In this document: in pieces, positions 46,440 to 57,835 of the stretch
Position numbering within the stretch: position 1 is the first letter of the stretch
Layout of the letters: the number at the start of each line of letters is the position of its first letter
From: Eublepharis macularius
Taxonomy: Eukaryota; Chordata; Lepidosauria; Squamata; Eublepharidae
Assembly: GCF_028583425.1 (NCBI RefSeq)
Contig: NC_072797.1
Span: 20,060,001-20,124,000 of the forward strand
Length of the DNA stretch: 64,000 nucleotides
Direction of reading: 5' to 3'
Notes under the pieces: generated by a model
Told to the model about the DNA's origin: nothing
The model's database searches: none
The model's input: only the letters and a program-made list of their open reading frames with translations
Translations under genes and position numbers: made by a program

Positions 46440-46945
46440 TTCTTCCAACTCAGTTTAGCCTGAAAGACGGACCCTGACTTAGCCACCAGGAATCATGTAA
46501 CAGTAACATCGAGACTTGACTACTGTAATGCACTCTATGTAGGTCTCCCTTCAAAGTCAACTCAGAGACTCCAGCTGGTGCAGAATGACGCAGCCCAGCT
46601 ATTACTCTCATTCTGTAGTCACTGCATTGGCTTTCTCGTCAGTTACCAGGTTCAGTTCAAGGATTGGCTATCACTTACAAATCTCTTCATGGCTTGGGCC
46701 CTCGAACCTGTAAGACGACCTCTCCCCATCTGAGCAGGGTCTTCTGCAAGTGCCACCCTGCAAATGGCAAGATCAACAAGTGCCTGTCTGTGCACATTCT
46801 CTGTTGTGGCACCCATCTCATGGAATGGCTTGCCTGATGAGGTCAAGAAGGTTCCCACCCTCCTGGTATACCACAAACTATGCAAAACTTAATTATTCAG
46901 GAATGTATTTTTACTCAGGTAGGAGGGCTATACTATAATGGTGTT
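46440..46945 (+). mobile_element. L2-like LINE ORF2 C-terminal remnant
   Basis: The plus strand reads, with breaks, a reverse-transcriptase C-terminal region: RLDYCNALYVGLPSK, then QRLQLVQN, then a degraded HWL-type region and MAWALEP. The order (LDYCN, LQLVQN-x-AA, WLP, FK) is typical of L2/CR1-group LINEs. Frameshifts and missing conserved words show it is dead. Confidence 0.75.
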
Positions 46946-46989
46946 ACCCAAAGGGAAGGTTTCCTTGTGAGTTGGGGGAATTAGAATTC

Positions 46990-47735
46990 AAGGAGGGCAG
47001 CGAGAGGGGATAACTTAGGGATCTCTACTAATGTATACAAGGATTGTCCAAGCTATAGAACTCCTTTAATGAGCAGACAGAGGTTTCAACCAAAAAGGGA
47101 ATTTTTATTGAAAATAATATAGATCAACAGCACAGGAAACACACACAGCACACACTCAGAGCTAATGGGAAAGCAGTGGTGAAAGTTGGATAGAATTTAA
47201 AGGATTGGGTATTAGTTACCATCCAGAAGACAGCATCCGAGAGGGAGAGTGTTGAGTGACCTCTACATCAATACAGGAAGACTTGAATGGAAGTTCAAGG
47301 ATGGAGGCTGGATCCAAGAGCACGCACACGGCTATGGCAGAGGGGCAGTCCAATTATACTGTGGATCCTACCCAGGGGCAAGATTGCATCTTCTGCCCCC
47401 AAAACAAAGTCTTAATAGTTGTTCCTGGGGCGGGACAAAGGATTAAGAAGTTGTCTCTGGACTAAGACAAAGTGCTGGCAAACCGTCTCTGAAGTGGGAC
47501 AATGAACTGGCAAACCATCTCTGGGGTTTGACAATGAACTAGGAGAGTTTGATTAGGTCTTCCCGGGTGGAACTAAAGTTATCAATTATGATTGATGATC
47601 AGTGAAGTGGATGGGTGAGGCTATTAGCTTCCTGAATCACCTAAAAATAGGAAAGTGTTTAAGGGGAGATCAATAGGGTGTGTTGCAGTGATTAATTCAG
47701 GAACTCCGGGAAGGTGCTATTGAATCAAGATCCTT
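46990..47735. mobile_element. unclassified repetitive block, possibly LTR-type
   Basis: Contains GAATTTTTATTGAAAATAAT (a reversed polyadenylation-like word) near 47100, and three imperfect repeats of CAAACCATCTCTGGGGTTTG / GGGACAATGAACTGG words at 47440-47545. No ends or coding domain found. Confidence 0.35.
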
Positions 47736-47739
47736 AGTT

Positions 47740-48180
47740 CATCTCCAAGGCATGGGAGGGGGTAAGCTTAGGAATGCCAGTTCCCTTGAGTCCCCTGGCG
47801 GGAGACTGGGAGACTGGCACTTACCCTGTGGAGACTGCAGCATCTTTCCTCTCTCTTGTGCACGCGCGCTCCCAGCATGTGTGATGACGTCACTTCCCGG
47901 AAGTGATGTCATCACACGGGTCAAAGGGCGGCCCGGGAGCACTCCTGCGCTCACCAAAAGACTGAATTGCCCCCTGTGGGCACAATTTGGCCCCAAATCG
48001 GCCCATTGCGTGGCGCAGGGGCGCGCCGCACTGCCTGGGAGTGCGCTGTGCCACTGGGGGGTGCTGTGCACCAGGGGACGCACCCCCCCCGCTGGCCAGG
48101 GAAGTGGGGGCAGGGGAGGAGGTGGGAGCAGGGGATCCCCTGCCCTAGGTGGGGGAATGGCAAGCCTAGGTGAGTTGACT
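47740..48180. mobile_element. GC-rich repeat with near-perfect palindrome, copy 1
   Basis: Starts around GGGAGACTGGCACTTACC and ends GGGGGAATGGCAAGCCTAG. It contains the palindrome listed at 47881-47915, CGCGCG words and a GGCCC/GCGCAGG block. The same order of parts recurs at 50346-51130. Confidence 0.6.
47881..47915. repeat. palindrome with CRE-like core
   Basis: Arms GTGATGACGTCACTTCC and GGAAGTGATGTCATCAC (17 bp each, one mismatch) around a single C. The left arm holds TGACGTCA, and the centre CCGGAAGT is an ETS-like word. Confidence 0.85.
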
Positions 48181-48399
48181 TTGCCTGTCATTCCCCATGC
48201 TTGTACGCTCCATCTCCTGCCCTGGGATCGGACTTCCATGTTTCTGCCTGCTTGGGCAGTAGTTTTAGTGCTCAGAGCACATTCAGAGAAGGGGCTTATG
48301 GCATAACTTTATTCATAAGCCTTATTGTGGGGGAAAGTCTCACCACTAACAATGGAACAGTTCAGAAAGGTGCTTTAATAAAGGGGAAAGGATGACAGA

Positions 48400-49900
48400 T
48401 TATTCTATCATGTACATTACGTACTATCTATAGCCGTACACATTATTCTGCATTGTTTAACATGCCACGTTATGTTTTGTCTCTGATTTCCGGTCTTTTT
48501 TAGATCTTTGAGATCCTAGTCCTATTACATTGCTTTTTGGATGTTGTATCCTGATTTTAAAGACCTATACTGTGCAATTCTACTGTTTTACACCTCACCA
48601 GTTTACCCTTGGAAATTAAAAGCCAACCCTTCTAAGCAAGTCTTCTGCAAAATGTGTATAGTAAAGAGAATTTTAAGTTTTTTTTAAAAAAACACACACA
48701 CACACACACAAACTTAATTTCAAGCCTGCAAACCTATTTCTTTTCTGTACCAAAATGATGTGATGAAAAACAGGAGGATTTTGGAAACCTGTAAATGTGA
48801 CTGATTTTTTGCTGCAAGGGATCTTCCTGTTTCTTCGATTATAGAAAACGATCCAAAAACTCAGCTAAACTCCAAGTTATCCTTTTAAATATATTTCAGT
48901 AAACAAAATTCATTTCAAAAGCTTTTGCTCACGTAAAAGACTCTTAAGTCAACACAATTTGGACTGCCTTCACTAAGGAGAGAGTAAGAAGAACTCATTT
49001 GCTTACTACAACCTGTACCTAAATTACACCTAACCTTTTACTAAACGTTTGCAAATATCATACGATTAATCTTCCCATACCGCATGAAGGGCCCAGGGGT
49101 GGTGCAAAAGCTGGATACAGACAGCTGCCTCCAGATAGCGGGACTGTTAAATCAAACAACTGATTACTGTGGGGAAGCTAGTCTATGCTGGATTATGTAT
49201 TCTTGGCAGTATGTGGCTCTTTTGTGTGTGTAGAAAGAATGATGTTTTAGCTTTTACGGAACACAGTTTGAGAAAATACGAAGGCAGTGTTTTCAGAGGG
49301 CCTCTGCAGTGCCTATGATGTGCTCAGTGCGCTGAGGTTGAAGTTCCTGTGTAAGCGGGAAGGATGTGGTAAGAAACAACCGCACACTCTGTTCCTCTTG
49401 CCTGTTTTGTTCTGTGCCTACACGTTATCCTACTCTGCGGAGGGAGAGGGGAGGGTACAACCATCAGCACAGGGACATGGGAAGCCAGAAGTTTAGGATG
49501 CTGAAGGTATTATGTCTAGCAGAACGGCACCAGAGCTTGGGGGGAAGTGCTGTGAAACATCTTGTAGGAGGGCAAGGCATATTATTATAAGATAGCATGC
49601 TCAGGAACATTTAGCTGCAAAGTCAGCCCAGTATATGTTTTTTTGCTGCACTGCCAGGTGGTGAGACTAAGGAATAGGCAGCAAAACTGGCAAAGAACAT
49701 ATTTTCCAGCTGTGTAAAGCTTTGCCAAGGATTGTTTTTCTCCTTCCTGTTTCAGGTTCCTTAGAAAGAATGAGTGTGGCCAGAGGTACTAACCTTTGGG
49801 CACAAATGGAAGGGCAAGGGCTAAACAGTTCCTGGCCCTTTGGCTCTTAACCTAAATCTTTGGATGAGTCAGCCAGTGAGTCCAGATTTATCATTTTGCT
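48400..49900. other. non-coding DNA with (CA)n microsatellite
   Basis: AT-rich unique-looking sequence; a CA repeat at about 48691-48711. No gene recognised. Confidence 0.5.
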
Positions 49901-49924
49901 TTGTTTATTGTTGCTGTTTACTAA

Positions 49925-50345
49925 GGTTGCTAGCCCCCCCCACTGGGGGGGGAGGGATCCCCTGGTCCCACTCTCCTCCCATCCCTGCTTACCTGGCTGG
50001 CAGGGGGGGAAAGCGCCTCCTGGTGTGCGCTCCCAGGCCATGTGACACACTCGTGCGCACTGCTGTGACCAAACTTGACCTAAATCTGGCCCGATTTGGT
50101 TCTAATCGGGCTGCTGTGGAGCACAGAAGCACTCCAAGGCCCCTTGCGCCAGTGCTCCACAGCCACCTGATTCAGGCCGAATTGGCCCACTGCACAGCAC
50201 AGCAGTGCTCCTATGCTCCAAAGCAGCCTGATTCCGCAGCGGCCTGCAGTGACCCACAGTGGCCTGATTCAACAGTGGCCCACAATGGCCTGCAGCAAGA
50301 GCACTCCCAGGAGTGGCACATGACTTGTGCGATGACATCAATCCC
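49925..50345. mobile_element. GC-rich repeat (GCCTGCAGTGGCC / GGAGCAC words)
   Basis: Short repeats of CAGTGGCCTG and AGCACTCC, opening with GGTTGCTAGCCCCCCCCACT. Related in composition to the 50.35 kb block but without its palindrome; ends near GATGACATCAATCCCAGTAG. Confidence 0.5.
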
Positions 50346-51130
50346 AGTAGGGTTGCCAGGCCCCCTCAACCTCTGAGCGGGGGATTGGGTCCTGGCACTC
50401 ACCTTTGGGAGTGGGGGGCTGCGCGCACAAAGTGCGCGCGCGCTCCTGCAAGCGTGATGATGTCACTTCTGGAAAGTGACATCATCACGCAGGCCCTGGG
50501 AGCTCACCCATGCTCCGCAGGGGCTTGGATAGGGGATGCTGAGGAGCACAGAGGCTCTCCTGCCCTCCACAGCGGCCCAGATTGGGCTTGTTTTGGGCCT
50601 GTTTTGGCACAGATTGGGCCCGTTTTGAGCTGCTGCGGAGCACGGGAGCACTCCTGGACTCCGCAGCAGCATGTAACAGGACAAATTAAGGCAAAAATGG
50701 GCCCATTTCAGGTCACTGCAGCGCACAGGAGTGCTCCCGCACTCCGCAGCAGCTCAAAACGGGCCTAATCCGTGCCAAAATGGGCCCAAAATGAGCCCAA
50801 TCTGGGCCGAGACGGGTGGATTTTGGGCCGCTGTGGAGGGCAGAAGCACTCCTGCACTGCACAGTGGCCCAAATCTGGGCCTGATCTGGGCCAAAACAGG
50901 CACAATCAAGGCGGCTGCAGTGCTTGGGAACATGCAGCGCTGCAGGGGAGCGCGCATGGAAGGTGTACTCCCCCTGCTGGCCAGGTAAATGGGGGCAGGG
51001 TGTAGGGGCAGGGGATCCCCCGCCTCCGATGGGGGTCTGGCATCCCAACTTCCCAGAAGTGACATCATCATGCAGGCTGGGAGCACGTGCAAAGCACGCA
51101 CGCAAGAAGACCTGCAACAGTAAGTGTCCC
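50346..51130. mobile_element. GC-rich repeat with palindrome, copy 2 (long form)
   Basis: Begins AGGGTTGCCAGGCCCCCTC. It contains the palindrome at 50454-50488, at least four imperfect units built on GGAGCACTCCTGCACTCCGC / GGCCCGTTTTGGGC, and ends TGACATCATCATGCAGGCTG. Expanded internal units compared with the 47.7 kb copy. Confidence 0.6.
50454..50488. repeat. perfect 15-bp-arm palindrome
   Basis: GTGATGATGTCACTT and AAGTGACATCATCAC around CTGGA; homologous to the palindrome at 47881. Confidence 0.9.
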
Positions 51131-51235
51131 GCCCTACTGTTTACTCATTTATTTGTGTTGTTTTATTTTTTGCTGTAAGCCACTTTGCAGAGAAAAGCAG
51201 GATACAAACATATAAACAAACAAATAAATAAATGT
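51131..51235 (+). mobile_element. LINE-type 3' tail
   Basis: TTGCTGTAAGCCACTTTGCA then GAGAAAAGCAGGATACAAAC ends in AAACAAATAAATAAAT, like other LINE tails in the window. Confidence 0.6.
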
Positions 51236-51656
51236 TGGCACTGTGGAAAGCAGCAACAGAATCAGATAGACTGACAAGACCAGAATCTAGAAGTTGCCTA
51301 GTGGCTTCTTGGACAATCTCCCATTTCTGCTGAGGGGGGTGCCCAGGGAAAGTAGCTGAGAATAACTTTTTCAAGCCCTACTAGCTTTGAAGGAGAGTAA
51401 GGAGCTGCCTAGGGATAAGAAGCAGATTATGACTCCCTCACCCTCATTGGTGTGTAAACATGTTGGTGGGGACTTGAAGGAGTCATGCTTAGCTCCTTCC
51501 CTGGATCCCTCTCCAAGCAGCGGTAGCCAAGCCTTTTGGGAAATGTGCCAAAAGTCATGTACAAAGCATGAGATGTTATCATGCTAATTTACTCTAGAGT
51601 TCTCTCTCACACATGCCCATCTTGTGTAACTTTGCCTCTAGAAAGCAGCATAGAGC

Positions 51657-52015
51657 AAGTGTGCAGAAGTTAGCATTCCAGTCCAGGGCTGGGAGAGGCC
51701 TAGGTTTAAATCTTAGGATTGCCAGGACATCCCCCCAGTATTACAACTGATCCCTAGGCCCCAGAGATAAGTTCCCCTGGAGAAAATGGCTGCTTTGGAG
51801 GGTAGAGTCTATGGAATCATACCCTGCTGAGGTCCCTCCCCAAGCCTTGCCCTCTCAAGGCTTCACCTCCAAAATCTCCAAGAATTTTCCGGCCTGGAGC
51901 TGGCAACCCTATAGCTGTGTCATGAAATTTCATGGCTGATCTCTTGGGCCAGTCAGTCTCTCTTAGCCCAACTTATCTCATGTGGTAGTTGTGAGGATGC
52001 ACTCCACAAAGTGTT
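51657..52015 (+). mobile_element. tRNA-derived SINE split by a MITE
   Basis: 51657-51714 is the head (GCAGAAGTTAGCATTCCAG to GGCCTAGGTTTAAATC). 51912-52015 resumes CATGGCTGATCTCTTGGGCC then AGTCAGTC and ATGTGGTAGTTGTGAGGATG. Confidence 0.7.
51715..51911 (-). mobile_element. MITE-like GTTGCCAA-family element inserted in a SINE
   Basis: GATTGCCAGGACATCCCCCC, ATTACAACTGATCCCTAGGC, ATCATACCCTGCTGAGGTCC, AAATCTCCAAGAATTTTCCG and GAGCTGGCAACCC: complete reversed order. Confidence 0.75.
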
Positions 52016-52019
52016 ACAC

Positions 52020-52510
52020 CAGAACCTCTGCAATTGCCCAGGCCTCTGTAATTGTCTAGTCTAGGCCACCCCAGAACACAGAAAAGGAGGCAGCAAAAGT
52101 CAAAGAACAGCTGCCAAAAGGCTCTGGAAAGAAGTAGAATGGATGAGATACTGAATCTCGCAAAGACATCAACGGACGGTTAAAATGAATTAACATGTAA
52201 AATGAGTCACCCTTTTACAAGAAAATTCATCTTAAAAGCAAACATCTGGATTAGTTGAGATCATTTCAGATCCCAGTTACAAATAAATAGTCAATGTGTT
52301 TATGACAAGAAAAGACAAATTATAGAAGACTTAAAAAGATTATTAAGACAATTTCTGAGACTTTGAAAAGAACAAACTGGTCTTCCTTCTAAGTAAAATA
52401 TAACAGCAAACACTCATCTCCTGGACTTGAGCCTAACGCACCTGTAAGCAAATATTCAATCATCATTTTTAAGCTAATCAGAATATCAGCACAATCTCAG
52501 ATCAGTTAGT
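52020..52510. other. AT-rich non-coding, nothing recognised
   Basis: No gene or repeat word recognised. Confidence 0.5.
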
Positions 52511-52531
52511 TTTGTCTCAAGCAAATATTAG

Positions 52532-53148
52532 AAAAGAAAAAAGATTTTCTCCCTATAGACTATCAATCTTGAACCCAATGATTATAAACAATTTTAAGTT
52601 TAGTAAAGTGCTAACCGTGAATAAAGTGCAAAGTGCTACTAATAAATATATTCAGTACAATCAATACAGAATATATAAATGATTCAATTCAATAAATAGA
52701 CCTCAATCAGTCATGATCTACTTATAGATCATAGATTTTTTCATATGTGGGATAATACTGATTTCTTTTTCACTTTACATGGAACGAACGTTTGACTGTT
52801 TATGAGCATTTGGGTTATTGATATGTTAATGATTTGGATTCTGGTTGTGATCTATTGATGATGTTATTTATTGTGAAATGAGATTGTTAATTATTTGAAT
52901 CTCGGTTGTTATTTATTGATGAATATGTATTGATGATTGAGGTGTATTTATTGAATTGAATCATTTATATATTCTGTATTGATTGTATTGAATATATTTA
53001 TCAGTAGCACTTTGCACTTTACTCACGGTTAGCACTTTACTAAAATTAAAATTGTTTACAATCATTGGGTTCAAGATTGATAATCTATAGGGAGAAAATC
53101 TTTTTTCTGTTACAGTATTATCTCCCTGTGCGCCTCCCGTTGAATAGG
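52532..53148. mobile_element. unclassified 617-bp fold-back element with 173-bp arms
   Basis: Arm 52537-52709 is repeated inverted at 52934-53106 with about seven differences (about 95% identity), around a 224-bp AT-rich spacer. Direct repeats TCAAGCAAATATTAG (52517-52531) and TCAAGCAAATGTTAG (53149-53163) flank it. Spacer words GGTTGTTATTTATTGATGA and GGTTGTGATCTATTGATGA are themselves repeated. No coding capacity; family not recognised. Confidence 0.75.
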
Positions 53149-53164
53149 TCAAGCAAATGTTAGC

Positions 53165-53885
53165 CAGGGAAATAATTTCCCTCTATCCTCAAACTAGCAT
53201 ATAAGATCATTTAATTTGTCACACATACACGTCGGGATATGAAATTAAGTATACAAAGTCTGGGATTCTGCCAAGCATTTCAGGTTAGGCTTTTCCATCT
53301 AAGTCTACTTCCACCATTAAGGAGACAACATGTACTCTTCAAGACTGGTAGCTATGATCAAATTTCTCCCCCTTTGTATATCTTTCCCTCCTCCTCTCAC
53401 TATGGTCCATGGTCCCCATGCTGTTCCATGCTCTAACGATGTTCCTAGTTCTTGCCTTGGAGCCTCCCTTTGTCTCTCCCAAGGCCCCTTTCCAAAGTCC
53501 CAGTTCCTGCCAACCCCACCCATTTGCCCATGACACTAATATAACTCTCCTTGTCAGATTCCAAAACATCCTTCTTGCATTATCCTCCATTTTCTTTCGC
53601 TCTCATGGCACCTGAGATCTTGCAAGGTTTTCTCATGAGAGTTCAGTCAATGAAGAGGGTTTTTTTATATTTTCACTTTCCTTCCATCTTTTTCATTTCA
53701 TATTTTTCTGCAAACTGTCATTTTTCCTGTGTTTGCATAACCCTCCATCAATAGCCAAGCATGGAGACCTTCCAAATTTAAGATACACCCTTCTAACAAT
53801 TTTAGGGCTGGTTCACACGTTACTGTAATTCCAGGAACGTAATCCCATGTACAGAATACAAACAGTGAAAGTTGACTTCAGAATA
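53165..53885. other. non-coding, CT-rich, nothing recognised
   Basis: Pyrimidine-rich plus strand with several chance open frames in 53.3-53.75 kb; no domain. Confidence 0.45.
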
Positions 53886-53887
53886 GT

Positions 53888-54037
53888 TTCAGGAGGGGAG
53901 CCATGTTGGTCTGTAGTAAAAGCGCAAGATTTGGGTCCAGTAGCACCTTAAAGACCAACTAGATTGCCAGTCTGTGAGCTTTCGAGAGTCAAAGCCTTGG
54001 ATCTTGAAATCTAGTTAGTCTATTGGACCCAAATCTT
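53888..54037. mobile_element. palindromic MITE-like element (GTGCTACTGGACTC family)
   Basis: GGAGCCATGTTGGTCTGTAG, TTGGGTCCAGTAGCACCTTA, GAGCTTTCGAGAGTCAAAGC and the inverted end CTATTGGACCCAAATCTTGC. Confidence 0.75.
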
Positions 54038-54039
54038 GC

Positions 54040-55050
54040 TCTTTGACCTCAAAAGTAGCTTGTTTCAAATTTTCCCTTACTGTGCACCAACATTTCCACA
54101 ACTTGAATACACTGCTATGTACACGAACAAAACCCTATCAATTCCTTCCTAGGTTGCTATTGTTTCCCCAATTGCATCCGCTGAGAATTAATCAAAAAGG
54201 CTTTAAGGTTTTACTCTGTCAGACACAGTCCAGAAGAAAACAGCCTATCCTGTTACAGCTTAATCATGCTCAAAACGTGCCCTCTGGACTGAACATGTTT
54301 GCGGCATGACTTTTTCCATCACTGCAAACAGCTTGTTGAAAACACTCAGTGATCCAGGGTTAATCTTGGAGGCTGATCTACTGGGAAATTGAATTACTCA
54401 CTTTAATAACATCTTCATCTCATTGGAATAAGAAAAGCATCTTAGGAAGAGATGGATTGATAATGTTTTTGAAAGAATACCTTGCTGGTCTTGTGGAATT
54501 TGTGCTCATTCACATGTCCCGGAGGCATTCAAGAGCCAATGTGGGCTTACCATTAGGGCAGGAATGGATCATTTTTCTCCCTTATAACCACAACTCTCTT
54601 TTTTTTGCCTCATATAATTTTGATAATGGAGTAGGTGGATGCCTTGGGCACCCATAACCTGAACCACTAGGATAAGGGAAAGTAGAGGAAGCCACTGAAG
54701 GAAATCACAGGGAAAATGTACACAGCTTTATTTAATGTATGTGAAACAATTTCTCCACTGTTCAAAGAGGCTTTCAAAATAATAAAATAACCATACCACA
54801 CAATATTCCTGAACATAACAAAACACCCATTACAAAGCAGCGAACATGTTATGCTAAAACGAACAGCATGTGTAAGGATGGGATGTCACTCACAGCACAG
54901 CATGAAATAACACACTTACCAAAAATGAGCACTTTTGACATCTAAAACTTTCCTGAAGGCTCTAATCCCCTGAGCACACTTTCCATAAACCCAGTGCAAC
55001 TTGTTTTTGAATAAATGTCCATAGGGGCAGGCTCTTGAGTATCCATAATC
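54040..55050. other. non-coding, nothing recognised
   Basis: AT-rich unique-looking DNA. Confidence 0.5.
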
Positions 55051-55056
55051 AACTGT

Positions 55057-55225
55057 GGTGTGGTATGGTGGTTAGACTGTTGGACTATCATCTAAAAGAC
55101 ACAGGTTCAAAACCCCACTCTGCCATGGAGGCTTAGTGGTTGACCTTAGTCCAGTCACATCTCAGCTTAACCTACCTTATAGGGTTGTTGTGAAGATCAA
55201 ATGGAGGAGAAGAGAATGATGGAGG
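55057..55225 (+). mobile_element. tRNA-derived SINE (ACCTACCTCACA family)
   Basis: GTGTGGTATGGTGGTTAGAC, CACAGGTTCAAAACCCCACT, CTTAACCTACCTTATAGGGT and GGAGGAGAAGAGAATGATGG. Confidence 0.8.
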
Positions 55226-55879
55226 AAGGAGGAAGAACTAGGATGGCAGTCTTCACTAAGCATCCTGGCTGTGCTTAACCCTTATCGTACTTTACAGTCC
55301 TTGTGATGTTTACTATTTCCTAGGTAACAGTAGGTATGAGATCAGCTGACTTGCTTCCTTAATATTTATCAGGTAGACACAGCTAATTAAACTCTGTATC
55401 TAGGGAAAGACTTGGTTCATCCATTCGTGTCTACCAGATTTCTCAATACAGCACATTATTTTCCTACAGTAGCTGCTTGAAGCATCACACAGAATGTCCC
55501 AATATAAACTCTGGCCCATGGTCAAGAATGACATCAATAGCAATATGCGATACATGCTGCTAAGCCTATGTAAGTTGGTACAACTTAAATATCAAGGGTG
55601 TGGAAGGACAGGTGGCAGAAGGTCCCCCAAGCATGAGGGGAGAAGGTAGGAGGGATGGGGGTAGGGACTACTAGAGCAATAAATTTCAGGAAAGATCAGG
55701 AAGACTAAGAGAAAAGAAAGGGCAAGGAAGAGCAGCAGATAGACTTGGGAATGGTCAGGACAGAATAAGGCAAGCGATGGGGGTATAAAAAAGCAGGTAC
55801 GGGACATAGTATGGATAGTGTTTGACTGTATCTGCAAGGTTTTGCTCTGGTCTAGCATCACAACTGAAGTATCGACATT

Positions 55880-56600
55880 GTCCAGCAATGCTGGCCTTTT
55901 GTCCACCCTCACCACCAGCCCTGCAGCAGCAGGCACCCCCTTTAGGCCCTGCAGCACAGCCTCTGGCAGTACCTCAGTTGCAGGAGCCCCTACAGGCCTC
56001 CAGGCCTCGCTCACCCTTAGGCCAGTTGCAGCTGACGCCCAGGCACAACTCTGGGGAACAGCCTGCAGCCACTCAGCAGACTCGCCTGTCTCCTGCAGTT
56101 GCCCAGATGGCTCCACTTCATCCAGGCTCACAGGAGGTTGCCATCAGCACAAGGCAGGCAGGCGCAGGCCCCAAGATGCCAAGGGAGCCACTGGGGAAGG
56201 TTCAGAAGCAGCAGGGGCGACCCAGGCAGAGAGCAGACCAAATGCCACACCCTAGGTGGGGATGGAGGGGGTGGAGCCAGGAGACTACAGAGTCTACCCA
56301 GCCCTCCTATCAGATAGGCTGGGAGCAGGGCCAGTCAGGGAGACGGGGTGACGATTGGGGCCAGAGCCAGGGAGGTGGGGCCAGGGGAGGCCTTTAAATT
56401 CAGGTTCCTGTGAAGGCCAAGAAGGATTCTGGAGGGAGAGACAGCTGAAGTGTGCTGCTACTCCCAGGGCAGGAGAAGGAACAAGGTTGTGCAACCCCCT
56501 TCCCTGCCCATCTGAGGCCGGAGGACACCTGCCTGGAGAGCTGGTAGGATGGCAGGCCATCAGGAGAGGGCACCAGTGAGGGAGGATCCTCACAGACATA
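55880..56600 (+). pseudogene. Pro/Gln/Ala-rich coding-like retroelement block
   Basis: A plus-strand frame open from 55822 to 56397 (191 codons) is rich in Pro, Gln, Arg and Gly (LQQQAPPLGPAAQ style). Another frame is open over much of the same stretch, so composition explains part of it. No zinc knuckle, protease or polymerase motif is seen. It resembles gag-like low-complexity regions, and the GC-rich blocks at 9.5 and 12.5 kb look related. No terminal repeats identified. Confidence 0.35.
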
Positions 56601-57148
56601 ATGTCATCATCTAACTGTTGACCTTCCAGGTTTCCCCCTGCTTTGCTGTGATCTTTCTTAACCCTGGGGACATACAATGTTTTGAAAAGATCACAATCAT
56701 AGGATCTTGCCTTAGCCAATAGGGTTGGGGGAGCTTTAAGAAATCCATGTGGTAGATCACTATAGCCTAACTATTTATTGTCACGATAAACTCATTTCTC
56801 TGTGTTCCAAACTTTCATTTTCTTAAAAGAATGCACCTTTAGCCCCCCTTTTTTACACAGATATAAGGGGAAAGGTGCACCCTTGGCCTAACCAGGCAAT
56901 AAACCCTACTTGGCCCATGAAGCTCAATGGGTGACCTCTCTCTCAACATTACCTATCACAAGGGATGCTGTAAAAGAGAAAAAACACAACAGTTCTGTCT
57001 ATGTATTCTACTGAATTCATTGAAGGAAGAATGGGATACAAAGCTGTGGAATGAATGAAGCTCAAAGGAATATTATGAGGAGAGAGCTGGCAAAAATTCT
57101 CCTGTTTCTGCTTGCAGGAATGTCAGGTAGGAGTCCACCTCATGCCTA

Positions 57149-57310
57149 GGGTTACCAATTCTGAATTGGGAAATTCCCGGAGATTTGGGGATGGAGTCAT
57201 AGGAAAGGCTTCAGCGAGGTATTGCAGCCATTTCCTCCATGGGACCTGATCTCTGTTGTATGGAGAGCCGTTGTAATTCCATCCTGTGGTCTGGAGAGAG
57301 AGCAATCATA
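57149..57310 (+). mobile_element. MITE-like GTTGCCAA-family fragment
   Basis: GGTTACCAATTCTGAATTGG, GAAATTCCCGGAGATTTGGG, CAGCCATTTCCTCCATGGGA and CTGATCTCTGTTGTATGGAG. Confidence 0.6.
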
Positions 57311-57639
57311 CCCAAGTCGGATTATGCCTTGTGCTTTTCCCCCATCCAGGGTATAAAGAAAGGGTTTTTTAAATTCTAGATTTTGAAATAATATATTTTT
57401 AAAACTACGAAAGTCTGATAAAGTGATCCTGATCACCTGGTGTGTTTTCTATCTTACTAAGTAGCTCAGCCACGCCGATTGCTGTTTTTGTACTTTGTGC
57501 TACTGATATTTTAATTTACTTAAGAGAATCTGAAGGGTCCTTAAGCACCTAAAAAGCCACTTGGTAAGCAGCAACCGTCAGCCTTTGCGAACGTTGGATC
57601 TGTTTGGAGAAGCGTCTGAATGGGCTCTGAGGCAAGAAA

Positions 57640-57835
57640 GCTGGCATGGTGTATTGCCAGACAAGGACCTGGGAGAACCAGATGCAAATCCTTACTCTTT
57701 GGGTGACTCTGGGTCTCTCTTTCAGCCTAACCTACCTCCTACAAGGTTGTGATGATAAATGAGAGAGAAGAAGAATAATGTATGCTCTGAGCCCTTTAGA
57801 AGGAGGGCAGGATAAAAAAGTAAGAAATAAGTAAA
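57640..57835 (+). mobile_element. tRNA-derived SINE (ACCTACCTCACA family)
   Basis: GCTGGCATGGTGTATTGCCA, CCTGGGAGAACCAGATGCAA, TTCAGCCTAACCTACCTCCT and GAAGGAGGGCAGGATAAAAA. Confidence 0.8.

Noticed and set aside
46652..46885. Minus-strand 77-codon frame as a gene
   Set aside because: Antisense of an L2-like LINE remnant that reads on the plus strand.
49840..50376. 178-codon plus-strand frame as a gene
   Set aside because: Lies in GC-rich repeat units and changes composition at the repeat border; opposite strand is open too.
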